From Hominisplanchenecus murintestinalis (GTDB lineage: Bacteria > Bacillota > Clostridia > Lachnospirales > Lachnospiraceae), in contig SRZB01000010.1 in NCBI GenBank assembly GCA_004793585.1, positions 1 to 64,000 on the forward strand: a DNA stretch of 64,000 nt, written 5' to 3'. This document shows positions 1-10,300 of this stretch, piece by piece; position 1 is the first letter of the stretch, and each line of letters begins with the position of its first letter. The notes under the pieces were generated by a model, which was not told the origin of the DNA, searched no databases, and was given only the letters and a program-made list of their open reading frames with translations. Both the position numbers and the translations under genes were made by a program.

Positions 1-2
1 GG

Positions 3-461
3 TTTAGAGCGGGGGAAAATCCGGAGATAACATCAAAGGATTACCTATCGCTATTGCTTTTAAAAGAAGAACAGACGGCGGCTTATTCAGTGGAGATCTG
101 GAAGCGTTTTAGGAAATGGGGCGGCATTCCGACGGGAATAACGCAGAATATTAAAGATTTGCTGTCAAGCCGGGAAATTGAGAACATTTTTGAAAACTCG
201 GACTTTATTTATATGTTGAACCAGGCGGCGGGGGACAGGCAGATACTGGCGAAGCAGCTCAATATTTCCCCACATCAGTTATCTTATGTGACGAACAGTG
301 GAGAAGGTGAAGGACTGATTTTTTACGGGAGTACCATAATCCCTTTTAAAGATAAATTCGATAAGTCGTTACGCCTCTATGCTTTGATGACAACAAAATT
401 GTCGGATTTGGAGGAAAGCCGGGAAAAACGGCCTGCCAGAGATCAGAAAGGCGAAGCATGA
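3..461 (+). CDS. VirB4-like conjugation ATPase, C-terminal end (partial)
   Basis: The reading frame is open to the window edge, so only about the last 152 residues are present. They match the C-terminal end of VirB4/TraE-type ATPases of Gram-positive ICEs: a helicase-like segment with TGITQNIKDLL, then the IYMLNQAAGDR and QLSYVTN stretches and a final GLIFYGSTIIPF strand. The family powers type IV secretion during conjugation at the cytoplasmic face of the membrane. Walker motifs would lie upstream of the window. The stop overlaps the sortase start (ATGA), pointing to translational coupling. Family assignment rests on recognition of the C-terminal pattern. Confidence 0.8.
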   Translation, partial: FRAGENPEITSKDYLSLLLLKEEQTAAYSVEIWKRFRKWGGIPTGITQNIKDLLSSREIENIFENSDFIYMLNQAAGDRQILAKQLNISPHQLSYVTNSGEGEGLIFYGSTIIPFKDKFDKSLRLYALMTTKLSDLEESREKRPARDQKGEA

Positions 462-1252
462 AACAATGGATTGCAAGAAAAATATTGCTCTGCTCCCTGC
501 TCCTTCTAAGCATCAGTGGGTATTTTCTCGCAGATATGCTTATGCAGGAGAGGAAGGATGATGCATTGCAAGAGCAGTTGAAAGAAATTTATGAAAAGTC
601 TGGCAATGGGGAGACGGAAGGGTTATCAGAGGAAGAAACAAATGATGGAGGTAGGGATACCGGGGGAGATTCTTCTCCGGTTCATCCGGGCCTGCTTGCG
701 CTGCACAGGGAAAATCCAGATTGTATCGGATGGATTCAGATAGAGGGTACAGTGATTGATTATCCGGTTATGTACCGTCCATCGGAAGAAAACTATTATC
801 TCCATCGGGATTTTAATGGGGAGTATTCTGCAAACGGCTGTCTGTTTCTTTCCGAGCTGTGCAATCCAGCTACAAGTGATAACTTGATTATCTACGGACA
901 CCATATGAACAGCGGGAAGATGTTTGCGGCACTGGAACAGTACAAGGACAGCGCATTTTATCTGGAACATCCATTGATTTCCTATGACACATTGCATGGC
1001 AGTGAAACGTATCAGGTTTTCGCCGTATTCTGTACGCCGGTATATACAGGAAATGATTTTCCCTATTATACATTTACAAAGGCGGAGGATGCGGCAGATT
1101 ATCGGGAATATATCAAAGAAGTTAAGGAACGTGCGTTGTACGATACAGGAATTTCAGCAGTTTTCGGGGATAAGCTGTTGACGTTATCCACCTGTGAGTA
1201 TTCCCAGAGGAACGGAAGGGTTGTGGTAATGGCGAAAAAAATCAGCCAGTAA
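458..1252 (+). CDS. Class B sortase
   Basis: A 264-residue membrane-anchored sortase. Residues 8-28 form an N-terminal hydrophobic anchor, followed by a low-complexity acidic linker. The catalytic domain starts near residue 80 (LLALHRENPDCIGWIQIEGT, typical of SrtB). The catalytic His lies in IIYGHHM and the catalytic Cys in TLSTCEYS (TLxTC), and a late Arg in RNGRVVVMA completes the triad. Sortases cut and transpeptidate sorting-signal proteins at the cell surface. Class B enzymes are standard in the transfer modules of clostridial ICEs, where they probably attach or process surface components of the mating channel. It is coupled to the upstream ATPase gene. Its substrate is not visible here. 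Confidence 0.92.
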   Translation: MKQWIARKILLCSLLLLSISGYFLADMLMQERKDDALQEQLKEIYEKSGNGETEGLSEEETNDGGRDTGGDSSPVHPGLLALHRENPDCIGWIQIEGTVIDYPVMYRPSEENYYLHRDFNGEYSANGCLFLSELCNPATSDNLIIYGHHMNSGKMFAALEQYKDSAFYLEHPLISYDTLHGSETYQVFAVFCTPVYTGNDFPYYTFTKAEDAADYREYIKEVKERALYDTGISAVFGDKLLTLSTCEYSQRNGRVVVMAKKISQ

Positions 1253-1277
1253 GAAACAGATTGGTAGATCCTGATAC

Positions 1278-1298
1278 TTTGCGACACCGTGTCGCAAA
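1278..1298. repeat. Perfect GCGACAC palindrome
   Basis: A 10-bp inverted repeat around a single central base (TTTGCGACAC / GTGTCGCAAA) lies between the sortase and hydrolase genes. A very similar palindrome with the same TTTGCGACA arms lies at 42507-42529, near the other end of the visible element. It may be a protein-binding site or an RNA hairpin; no T-run follows, so it is not an obvious terminator. Confidence 0.6.
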
Positions 1299-1323
1299 CT
1301 TGGATGGTGAAAGGAACAGCGAT

Positions 1324-3909
1324 ATGCGGGAACAAGAGTTTAAAGCAAGAGATAAGACAGTCAATAAAATGAGCCGTGACGGTTTGGTTGAGGAAAATCT
1401 GCAGAAGAAAGATTCTGTCCGGATAAGCCAGAGGGAATTGGATAATCTGACACTGCCGGGGCAGGCGGCAGATTCTGTCAATTTCCAAAGGGAAAAAGCG
1501 TATTCTATTGGACGGGGGCAGAAGGACAGCATTTCTTCCAGTGCGGAAAATCCCTCAAAGGCAAGCAGGCAGCAAAGGCAGTCCGCAAAAAAGCGGCGGC
1601 TGTATGAAGCACATACAAAGAATCCTTTGTCTGAGCAGGCAGGCGATCCGTTATCCGGATTGCCCGTGCAGCCGGAAAACCATACATATTTCGCACAGGA
1701 GCCGGACGGCAACGGAGATACAGAACCGGAAATCCCGGAGACAGAATCAGCCAGGGGATTATCGGGACATTCCTCACGCATGGAGAGTATCCGGGGGCAT
1801 CCGTCCAGCGGAAGGAACTATGTGGAAGCTGTGGCAGAGACAAGCCACAGCCGGAAGAAAAAGCAGGTGCAGGCGCAGTTCCGTAAAGGGGATGGACAGC
1901 AGGCAGGCGGCGAAGCAGGCAGTAAGGATTCTCGGAAAAATGATGCCCATTACAGGGAGACGCCGGAAGATGCAGGGAAAACCTTAGAGTCTGTCCGTGA
2001 AAATATTAAGAAAAAGCAGAAGCGGGAGCGGCTGCATAATGAGCAGAAAAAGCAGGAATCCAGGATTTCCTTCGGTGACGATGAAAGTGTTATGGTGCAT
2101 GGTGCAGGTATGGGGATCGGTAGAAAAGCTGCGTCTGCGGCGTCACATTCCATGTCAGCCTATGCACACGGGAAGGTGCATGAAGCGGAGCAGGATAATT
2201 CTGCGGCAGAGGGGGCACACCGGGCAGAGGTCATGGCGGAACATTCTTTGCGGAATGCCATGCGTACCTCCCGCCGGATGGTGCAGCGGAAGCTCTCCCG
2301 TTGGAGGGAATCCCCGGAAGGGGAAGGGGTGAAAATCCGCCTGCAGTTTGAAGCTTCACAGGAAACGGCAGAATCGGCGGGGAAGCAGTTGGCAGAAACG
2401 GGGCAGGCAGAGAAAACAATCCGAAAAAAATTCTGGCAGAAACAGCGGATTAAAAAATCCTACCAGGCGGCAAAGAGGGGTGAGAAAACAACAGCGGAGG
2501 CGGCAAAAGCCACACAATCCGTATTTGACAAAATAAAAAGTAAGGCGGCGTCCGTCTTAAAAAATAATAAAGGGATATTTGGGGCAGCGGCAGTCTTAGG
2601 GCTGCTTTTTTTGATGCTTTCTGCAGGCTTGTCAAGCTGCAGCGCTATGATTGAGGGAACATCTTCCAGTATTATTGGCTCTACCTATCCAAGCACGGAT
2701 GAAGATATTTATGAGACGGAAAATGCGTATGCGGCATTGGAAGCTGGCTTAAACAGACAGATTAACAACATGGAATCCACACATCCGGGATATGACGAAT
2801 ACTGGTATCAGGTAGACGAAATTTCCCACAATCCCTACCATCTGATCTCCTATTTCACTGCGAAATACGGGGAGTTTACTTATGAACAGGTAAAAGACGA
2901 GGTGGAAGATATTTTCCGGGAACAGTACAGCCTGTATGTGGACGAAGTCAACGATACGGTGACGGAGACAAAAACCGTGCGTGTCGGGGAATCCCTGGGA
3001 CAGGTGGTGACGAGTGGGTATTGTAACTGTTCCATCTGCTGCGGTGTATGGTCAGGAGGGCCGACGGCCAGCGGCGTATATCCAACGGCAAACCATACGA
3101 TAGCGGTGGATGCCGCCAGTCCCTTTGTGCCGATGGGTACGAAGGTCGTGATGAACGGCGTGGAGTATGTGGTGGAGGACACAGGGGCGTTTGCCCGGTA
3201 TGGGGTGCAGTTTGATGTTTATTATGACAGCCATTCCGCTGCGTCCGCACATGGGCATCAGACCTGGGAAGCGTTTATTGCGGACGATAACGGCAATCAG
3301 GAAGTGGAAGTGACCACGACGGAAGTAATCAACCGCCTGGAAGTGACGCTTATGAACCACAATCTGGATGCCGTCCTGCGGAGCCGTATGGATGAAAATG
3401 AGGAAAAGCGGTATAACCTTTACAACGGGACTTACGGCAACCGGGATTACTTATTTGACGTGGGGAGCCTGCCCGGTGGCGGCGGTGCGGATGGATATGG
3501 GTATGAAATCCCGTCCGAGGCATTGTCGGATGAAAAGTTTGCAAGGATGATCCATGAGGCGGAAAAATATTTAGGCCGTCCTTATGTTTGGGGCGGAGCT
3601 TCGCCAAGTACCGGGTTTGACTGTTCCGGGTTTGTCAGTTGGGTCATCAATAACTGCGGGAATGGATGGAACGTAGGGAGGCAGACGGCAGAAGGATTGC
3701 GAGGGTGCTGTGCCCATGTACCATCTTCACAGGCAAAGCCGGGTGATCTGATATTTTTCCAGAACACCTACCCGACATCTGGAGCAAGCCATGTGGGGAT
3801 TTATGTTGGCAACAACATGATGATCCACTGCGGCGACCCAATCCAATATACAAACATAAGTTCTGCATACTGGCAGCAACATCTACTCGGATTTGGAAGG
3901 CTGCCTTAA
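1324..3909 (+). CDS. CD1108-family cell-wall hydrolase with 3D and NlpC/P60 domains
   Basis: A long ICE protein of about 860 residues. ATG at 1324 is chosen because a GAAAGGAA site precedes it; a TTG start at 1261 would read through the palindrome. The first ~420 residues are charged and repetitive, probably cytoplasmic and disordered. A single membrane segment (AAAVLGLLFLMLSAGL) follows. Outside are a 3D-type domain (TSGYCNCSICCGVW through VQFDVYYDS) and a C-terminal NlpC/P60 peptidase with catalytic Cys in GFDCSGFVSW and His in ASHVGIYVG. It probably opens peptidoglycan at the conjugation site, the role of Tn916 Orf14-type proteins. It precedes the DUF4315/DUF4366 pair as in related elements. 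Confidence 0.85.
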   Translation: MREQEFKARDKTVNKMSRDGLVEENLQKKDSVRISQRELDNLTLPGQAADSVNFQREKAYSIGRGQKDSISSSAENPSKASRQQRQSAKKRRLYEAHTKNPLSEQAGDPLSGLPVQPENHTYFAQEPDGNGDTEPEIPETESARGLSGHSSRMESIRGHPSSGRNYVEAVAETSHSRKKKQVQAQFRKGDGQQAGGEAGSKDSRKNDAHYRETPEDAGKTLESVRENIKKKQKRERLHNEQKKQESRISFGDDESVMVHGAGMGIGRKAASAASHSMSAYAHGKVHEAEQDNSAAEGAHRAEVMAEHSLRNAMRTSRRMVQRKLSRWRESPEGEGVKIRLQFEASQETAESAGKQLAETGQAEKTIRKKFWQKQRIKKSYQAAKRGEKTTAEAAKATQSVFDKIKSKAASVLKNNKGIFGAAAVLGLLFLMLSAGLSSCSAMIEGTSSSIIGSTYPSTDEDIYETENAYAALEAGLNRQINNMESTHPGYDEYWYQVDEISHNPYHLISYFTAKYGEFTYEQVKDEVEDIFREQYSLYVDEVNDTVTETKTVRVGESLGQVVTSGYCNCSICCGVWSGGPTASGVYPTANHTIAVDAASPFVPMGTKVVMNGVEYVVEDTGAFARYGVQFDVYYDSHSAASAHGHQTWEAFIADDNGNQEVEVTTTEVINRLEVTLMNHNLDAVLRSRMDENEEKRYNLYNGTYGNRDYLFDVGSLPGGGGADGYGYEIPSEALSDEKFARMIHEAEKYLGRPYVWGGASPSTGFDCSGFVSWVINNCGNGWNVGRQTAEGLRGCCAHVPSSQAKPGDLIFFQNTYPTSGASHVGIYVGNNMMIHCGDPIQYTNISSAYWQQHLLGFGRLP

Positions 3910-3995
3910 AAATACAGTTTTGGAGAGACAATAAAGTTTGATAAAAACGCATGAACAATGACAATTATATTTGATAAAGAAAATGGGGTGGCGAT

Positions 3996-4394
3996 ATGAA
4001 CAAAAAGCTGCGGCGTGTCCTGGACGAAATCCAGAAAACGGAAAAGAAGATTGCCGCATGGCAGGAGCATTTGGGAGAGCTGAACGTCCAGAGGGAAATG
4101 CTGGAGGATGCGGAGATATTAAAGAGCGTCCATTCCATGCGGCTTGGAAGCTGGGAACTGCTGTCTGTCCTGGAGGGCATACAGCAGGGGACGGTGGTAT
4201 TTTCCGAGAAGCCGGGAACAGATATGGATTCTGGCAGCGAAGAAAGCATGGAATCGGAGAAACTGGCCGGATCAGCAGAAAGCATGACGGAAACAACGGA
4301 GAATGCGGCAGAAACAACAGAAAACATAGCAGGGGAGTTATCTGCAGGACAGGGACTGCCGGAGGATGCGGCAACGGAGGGAGGATTTATATAA
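3996..4394 (+). CDS. DUF4315-family ICE protein
   Basis: A 132-residue protein. The N-terminal half is helical and resembles DUF4315 (MNKKLRRVLDEIQKTEKKI, then a coiled-coil-like AWQEHLGELNVQREMLED). The C-terminal half is a low-complexity tail rich in Glu, Ser and Thr. It is found in ICE transfer modules between the wall hydrolase and DUF4366 genes; its biochemical role is unknown. Start ATG 3996 has GGGGTGG upstream. The stop overlaps the next start (TAATG), so the pair is probably translated together. There is no signal peptide or membrane segment. Confidence 0.75.
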   Translation: MNKKLRRVLDEIQKTEKKIAAWQEHLGELNVQREMLEDAEILKSVHSMRLGSWELLSVLEGIQQGTVVFSEKPGTDMDSGSEESMESEKLAGSAESMTETTENAAETTENIAGELSAGQGLPEDAATEGGFI

Positions 4395-5140
4395 TGAAAG
4401 ATAAGATTAAAAAATATCTGATGGTAATTACGATGGTCGTGGGGATGATGTTCTCTGCGGCCATGCCTGCATTTGCCTATACGGACAGTGCAGGGCAGAC
4501 GGAAGCCGACACCGCAAATGTTGGGACAGCGACAGGAAATAGCAGTGTGGAAAACGAAGATCCGGAGGATGCGCCGATTGCAGAGGAACCGTCAGACACA
4601 GAAGAACCAGAAGAGGGAGAATCACAGGGCAGGGTGCAGGGGGCGCCGTTTTCTGTGCCTGGGAACGGGCAGTTGGTGGACGATATGGCAGACGATGAAA
4701 GCAAGCAGTTTTTAACTGTGCAGACTAAGAACGGCAATACCTTTTTCATGGTGTTAGACCGCTCCAACAATACGGAGAATGTCTATATGCTGTCCATGAT
4801 TGATGAAAATGACCTGGCAGAATTTATTGGGGAAACAAAGGAAGACCCAAAGCAGGAGCAGCCTTCCGTAATCATCCCGGAAACAGAAAAGCCGTCTGTA
4901 CCGGAAGAACCAGAAACGGAGACAGAGCCGGAAGAAAAGAAAGGCGGCACGAATACGGGCGCCCTGCTTGCGGTGATTGTGCTTCTGGCTGGCGGCATCG
5001 GCGGATATTATTATTTTAAAGTGGTGAAACCAAGGCAGGAAGAGGATGGAGAAGACAATGAGGATTTGGAATTTTACGGCGGTGCATATGTCAATGAGGA
5101 GCAGGACGATTCTGAGGAAGAAGAGGAGGAGGATGAATAA
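4394..5140 (+). CDS. DUF4366-family membrane-anchored ICE protein
   Basis: A 248-residue protein. The start at 4394 overlaps the preceding stop and gives a clear signal peptide (MVITMVVGMMFSAAMPAFAY). The mature part has an acidic low-complexity linker, a compact domain around QFLTVQTKNGNTFFMVLDRS and a second Pro/Glu-rich linker. A C-terminal membrane helix (GALLAVIVLLAGGIGGYYYF) leads into an acidic cytoplasmic tail. This is the standard DUF4366 layout in clostridial ICEs, between the hydrolase module and topoisomerase III. The function is not established; a surface or channel-associated role is inferred. It overlaps topB at TAATG. Confidence 0.8.
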   Translation: MKDKIKKYLMVITMVVGMMFSAAMPAFAYTDSAGQTEADTANVGTATGNSSVENEDPEDAPIAEEPSDTEEPEEGESQGRVQGAPFSVPGNGQLVDDMADDESKQFLTVQTKNGNTFFMVLDRSNNTENVYMLSMIDENDLAEFIGETKEDPKQEQPSVIIPETEKPSVPEEPETETEPEEKKGGTNTGALLAVIVLLAGGIGGYYYFKVVKPRQEEDGEDNEDLEFYGGAYVNEEQDDSEEEEEEDE

Positions 5141-7266
5141 TGTTTTTGGTCATTGCCGAAAAACCGAGCGTATCACAGAGCCTGGCCAGGATTCTTTCCG
5201 TTACGGAACGGGAGGACGGCTATCTGTCAGGGGAAGACTGTATTGTAAGCTGGTGCCTGGGGCATCTGGCCGAATATGCTTCCCCTGATTATTATGATTC
5301 CAGATATGGGAAATGGGAGTTTACAGACCTCCCCATTGTGCCAGGGAAATGGGAGTTAGACGTTGCAAAAGATAAGAAAAAACAGTTTGCGGTCTTAAAA
5401 AAACTGTTGAACCGGAATGACCTGGATTACGTTGTCAATGCCTGTGACGCAGGCCGGGAAGGGGAACTGATTTTCAAGCGTGTCTATGACCTGTCGGGCA
5501 GCAAAATCCCGGTCAGGCGGCTGTGGATCAGCTCTATGGAGGACAGCGCAATTCAGGAAGGATTTGCCAATCTGAAAGATGGGGAGGAATACAAGAACCT
5601 TTGCGAAGCCTCCATATGCAGGGCAAAAGCGGACTGGCTGATCGGAATGAACGCAACCAGGGCATTTACCACAAAATATTATAAGCGATTGACGGTGGGG
5701 CGTGTCCAGACACCCACGCTGGCAATGCTGGTGGAGCGGCAGGATGCCATTGACGGGTTTGTGAAGGAAGCCTATTACAAGGTGGCGGTTGAGGGGGATG
5801 GGATTCGTGTCATATCAGAATCTATTAAGGATGAAGCGGAAAGCATTGCCCTGGCTGAAAAATGCAATGGGAAATCCGCAGTTATCCGCAAAGTGGAGAA
5901 AATCCAGAAGAAGAACCAGCCGCCGAAACTCTATGATCTTACCACGCTGCAGAGGGAGGCAAACCGTTTCTTTGGATATACGGCGCAGGAAACATTAAGG
6001 GAGCTGCAGGAACTGTATGAAGCAAAGTTAGTCACCTATCCCCGGACAGACAGCCAGTACATTACAGCAGATATGGAGCAGACAGCTTTAGAATTGTTAG
6101 AGCTGTTACCTGAGTTACTGCCTTTCCTACAGGGAGAATCTATCGGGGAGAATATAGGGCGCATTATCAATAATGACAAAGTTTCCGACCACCATGCACT
6201 GTTACTGACAAAAGAGGCGCTGGGGCAGGATTTTGAAGAATTATCAGAACGGCAGCGGAATATCTTCCGTCTGATCGGGCAGCGTCTGGCACAGGCAGTA
6301 TCCGAAGAATGCATTTATGAGGAAACAACAGTCACAGCATTGTGTGAGGGGCATGAATTCTCCGCAAAAGGGAAGGCAACAGTCCAGCCAGGGTTTAAAG
6401 GCATTGAAGAAGCCTTCCGTAATGCTGTGCAAAAAGGAAAGCCAGCGGATAAAGGCAAAACAGATGACACATTCTCCATTCCGGGAGGATTGCGGGAAGG
6501 GATGGAGATTGCAGAAGTCCGGGCAGAGAAGAGCAGGCATTTCACATCAGCTCCGAAGCCGTACAGCGAGGACACACTGCTTTTAGCGATGGAACGGGCC
6601 GGGAATCAGGATTTTGATGAAGATACAGAGAAAAAGGGACTTGGCACGCCTGCAACCAGGGCATCCATTCTGGAAAAGCTGGTTTCCTCCGGCTATGCAA
6701 AGCGGAACGGGAAGCAGATCCTCCCGACTGCAGACGGGAAGGAACTGATTGCGGTGCTGCCGGATTATCTAAAGTCTGCAGCTATGACTGCGGAATGGGA
6801 AAATAAACTGCTCCTGATGGAGAATGGGCAGATGGACAGCCGGGAGTTTTTGCGGGAGATTACAGATTTGATTGATACGATGATTGCAGGCTGCAGCGCC
6901 ATATCCGGGGAAGAACAGGGTCGTTTCCATCAGAGGGAAAGTGTTGGAATCTGTCCGGTATGCGGGAATCCTGTGTATGAGGGAAAGAAGAACTTTTACT
7001 GCAGTAACCGGGAATGTGCTTTCTCCTTGTGGAAGGAGAACCGCTATCTATCCGGTATGAAAAAACTGGTGGATAAGAAGATGGCGGCAGAGCTGCTGGA
7101 GAAGGGGCGTACCCATGTGAAGGATCTCTATTCACAGAAAACAGGGAGAACCTTTGCGGCAGACCTGTTGATGACGGCAGAGGATGGACGTGCGAATTTC
7201 AGCCTGGAATTTCCGAAGAAAAAGGGAAGCGGGAAATCCGGCAAAGGCAGTGTAAAACAGAAATAA
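5140..7266 (+). CDS. topB: DNA topoisomerase III
   Basis: A 708-residue type IA topoisomerase. The Toprim domain starts at MFLVIAEKPSVSQSLARIL with the acidic motif NACDAGREGELIF. The active-site Tyr is in KLVTYPRTDSQYI, and the GLGTPATRASIL motif follows. A C-terminal zinc-ribbon-like segment (CPVCGNPVYEGKKNFYCSN) probably binds DNA. These enzymes pass and decatenate single strands; ICE copies are thought to help process transferred single-stranded DNA. The start overlaps the DUF4366 stop, placing it in the transfer operon. Full length for the ICE-type TopB family; no damage seen. Confidence 0.95.
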   Translation: MFLVIAEKPSVSQSLARILSVTEREDGYLSGEDCIVSWCLGHLAEYASPDYYDSRYGKWEFTDLPIVPGKWELDVAKDKKKQFAVLKKLLNRNDLDYVVNACDAGREGELIFKRVYDLSGSKIPVRRLWISSMEDSAIQEGFANLKDGEEYKNLCEASICRAKADWLIGMNATRAFTTKYYKRLTVGRVQTPTLAMLVERQDAIDGFVKEAYYKVAVEGDGIRVISESIKDEAESIALAEKCNGKSAVIRKVEKIQKKNQPPKLYDLTTLQREANRFFGYTAQETLRELQELYEAKLVTYPRTDSQYITADMEQTALELLELLPELLPFLQGESIGENIGRIINNDKVSDHHALLLTKEALGQDFEELSERQRNIFRLIGQRLAQAVSEECIYEETTVTALCEGHEFSAKGKATVQPGFKGIEEAFRNAVQKGKPADKGKTDDTFSIPGGLREGMEIAEVRAEKSRHFTSAPKPYSEDTLLLAMERAGNQDFDEDTEKKGLGTPATRASILEKLVSSGYAKRNGKQILPTADGKELIAVLPDYLKSAAMTAEWENKLLLMENGQMDSREFLREITDLIDTMIAGCSAISGEEQGRFHQRESVGICPVCGNPVYEGKKNFYCSNRECAFSLWKENRYLSGMKKLVDKKMAAELLEKGRTHVKDLYSQKTGRTFAADLLMTAEDGRANFSLEFPKKKGSGKSGKGSVKQK

Positions 7267-7363
7267 AAAGCAGAATAAGGGTACATGCCGCTTTTGTGTC
7301 TGGAAAAGTATTGTTGGATAAAAAACTTTCAGGCACAGGGGCGGTATTTTATGGAGGGTTTAT

Positions 7364-10300
7364 ATGGCAATGTTAAATGAAATCCGTGGGCTTGCGGAGT
7401 ATGAGGCAAAGGCTGTCACCAGTTCCCCACGGGACTGGATGGGATATCTGGACACGGCGGCGAAGCTGTACCGTTATTCCTTCCCAGATACGCTTTTGAT
7501 CCATGCACAGCGCCCGGATGCGACGGCCTGTGCGTCGCTGGAGCTGTGGAATGGGAAGATGAACCGGTGGGTGAACCGTGGGGCAAAGGGGATTGCACTG
7601 ATTGACGATACCGGGCCGACACGGAGGCTGCGGTATGTATTCGATATTTCCGACACGCATATGGTGCGTGGCGGCAGGACGCCAAACCTGTGGAAGATTG
7701 AGGATGCACAGAAAAAGGATATCCTTGACCATCTGGCGGACGCTTATGGACTGTCAGAGACAGACAGCGCAGACCTGCCGTCTGCCTTATCCGAAATTTC
7801 CCACCAGTTGACGGAAGAAAACTTAGAGGAAGTGATGGACGGCCTTCTGTATGAAACAGAGGGGACATTTTTAGAGGGGCTGGACGAGGACACGATCCGT
7901 GTGGAGTTCCGGCGGCTTTTGATGAACAGCGCTTTTTATACGCTGGCTGTCCGCTGCGGCCTTGACCCGATGGAGTATCTGGAGGAAGAAGATTTTTCGG
8001 CAATCACCGATTACAATGCGCTGCCTGTGCTTACCTTCCTGGGAAATGCCACAAGCCAGCTTGTGGAGCCTGTCCTTGTGGATATTGGACGGACGGTGCG
8101 GAGGATTCTGATAGAAGAATATCAGAAAACGGTTGCAAAAGAGAATGGAATCGGCTATAATGAATTTAGCACTTTAAAGCGTGAAAGCGAAAACAAAAAA
8201 GGAGGAAATGAGCATGGAACTGACTTACCACCGCAAAGGGGATTACCTGTTCCCGAACCTGACGATAGAGGAACCGAAAGTGGCCATCGGGAAGTACGGG
8301 ATGCTGCGCCGGACATACCTGAAAGAGAACCGGAAAGGATGGTACCAGAGCATGATGCTGTCGGGGAAACTGGACAGGCACTTACTGGAGATCGAGAGAT
8401 CGGCGACGGAGAGGATGGAAACACTGATGAAAGGATTATTGGAGAAATACCCGGCTCCAGACAAGGAGAAAGACCAGATGGCGTGGGCAGCGCATATGAA
8501 TGGACTGACGGCAATGGCGGAAGAGAGCATCTTGAAGGAATTGGTATACAGTTAAATGAGGAAACAACAGAACAGGATTTGAGCGAAGCAGAGGAGAAAC
8601 AAGCCTCTGCTTTATCTTTGCCCGATTTTCCGACTGTGGAACAGCAGAAGAGGGAGATTGAGGGACGGATGCAGGCGCTCTATGCCGGGGAGGTTGCGAT
8701 TTCTCCAGAGGTGATAGATGAAGTCCTGCGCAGCGGCGGCAACCGGAATGGGAGCCAGCTCCGGATCATCTATAATTTTATGATAGACCAGATGCCGGAG
8801 GAATATACGGAATTTGTCCAGAGGGAGTATGGCAAAGGCGGCATCGGGCTTATCATAGACGGCAAGGAATATTCTGTCTGGTATGATGAGCTGGGGATGC
8901 AGATTGCCGTAGGACATACGGTGACAGACCGGATTCTGGATAAGGTATTTTTATCCTGGGAAGATGTGTGCGGACGTATCCACCAGCTTTTAAAACAGGG
9001 GGAGTATGCGCCGCAGGTGGTATTGGATGCCGCAAGGGATAACGCTTTGAAGGAACACGCCAACGCACTTGCCTATATGTATCAGGATATGGCAGAGGGT
9101 GTTGCGGAGCTTGTATTTGAAGATGTGGAGGTATTCTATGGCGGATTCCCTGATAAAGTGGAACGGCTGTCGGAGCTGATCGCACAGCCGGAATATCTCT
9201 ATGACCTGATAGAACGACTGGAAGGCCTTGCGGAGGCGTATGAAGAAGATCATGGGGTCATGCGATTCCAATTATATAATCCTACACGGATTCTTGCACA
9301 GTTCCAGAAGTTTGCAAAGGAGGCTGTACCTTACCAGGCAAGAGAAGGGTTTGCATGGGAAGAACACCCGGTTTTCATCACAGAGGATGAGATTGACGCT
9401 TTTCTGCAGGGAGGGGGCGCATATTCGGACGGGCGGCTTTCCACTTACGCATTTTTTATACAGGATAAGACTGATAAGGAAAAAACGGATTTTATTAAGG
9501 AAAGCTATGGGATAGGCGGACGGAGCCATGCGCTGTCCGGCGCTGACAATTCCCATGCGGATTACAGCGGGAAGGGGTTGAAGCTGGCGAGAGGCTCTTA
9601 TAGTGAGCCGGATGTGGAAATCTTATTGAGATGGCCGAAAGTGGCAAAACGGGTAGCGGCTTTGATTGAAAACGGCAATTACCTGAAACCGTCCGATTAT
9701 TCCCGTATGCCTGTTTATGAACGGGAAAGGATGGCGGGGCGTGTTGTCAATTTCTATCACCATCTTCCAGACCATATGATACGTCCCTGGGCGGGAAATC
9801 CGGATATGTTTACCCACCGGGACGATGTGGTGAGTCTTCTGAACAATCCAGAAGGGCAGGAAGGCTTATTGCGGCATATGGATGAAGCAATAGCGGAATT
9901 GCCATTAGATTTTGAAGATTATGAGAAAAAGGTACAAATCCTTACTGATCTTCACGGATATGTGGAAGGGACATATACGATTTTCCCGGAAAGGAAAAGA
10001 GAAGAAGTACAGATTGAAAATGGAGGACAGTTATCCCTCTTTGATTTCATGGCCCCAGAAAAGACGCCAGGAAAGCAGGAAGAAACAAAAGAACCGCAAA
10101 AAAACGAAGAATCAGAAATTAAAAGTGCGGAACCGATAGAAGATAGCAGCGGCTCCGGCGAAACCGGGAAGTACACTTACGCAGTAGGGAACTTTATATA
10201 TCTGGATACGGATAAGTTACACCGTATTACAGAAATTAAGAATCAGCACATATCGGTAAAGGATATGGAACATCCAGACCATCAAGAAAGTATAATCTTT

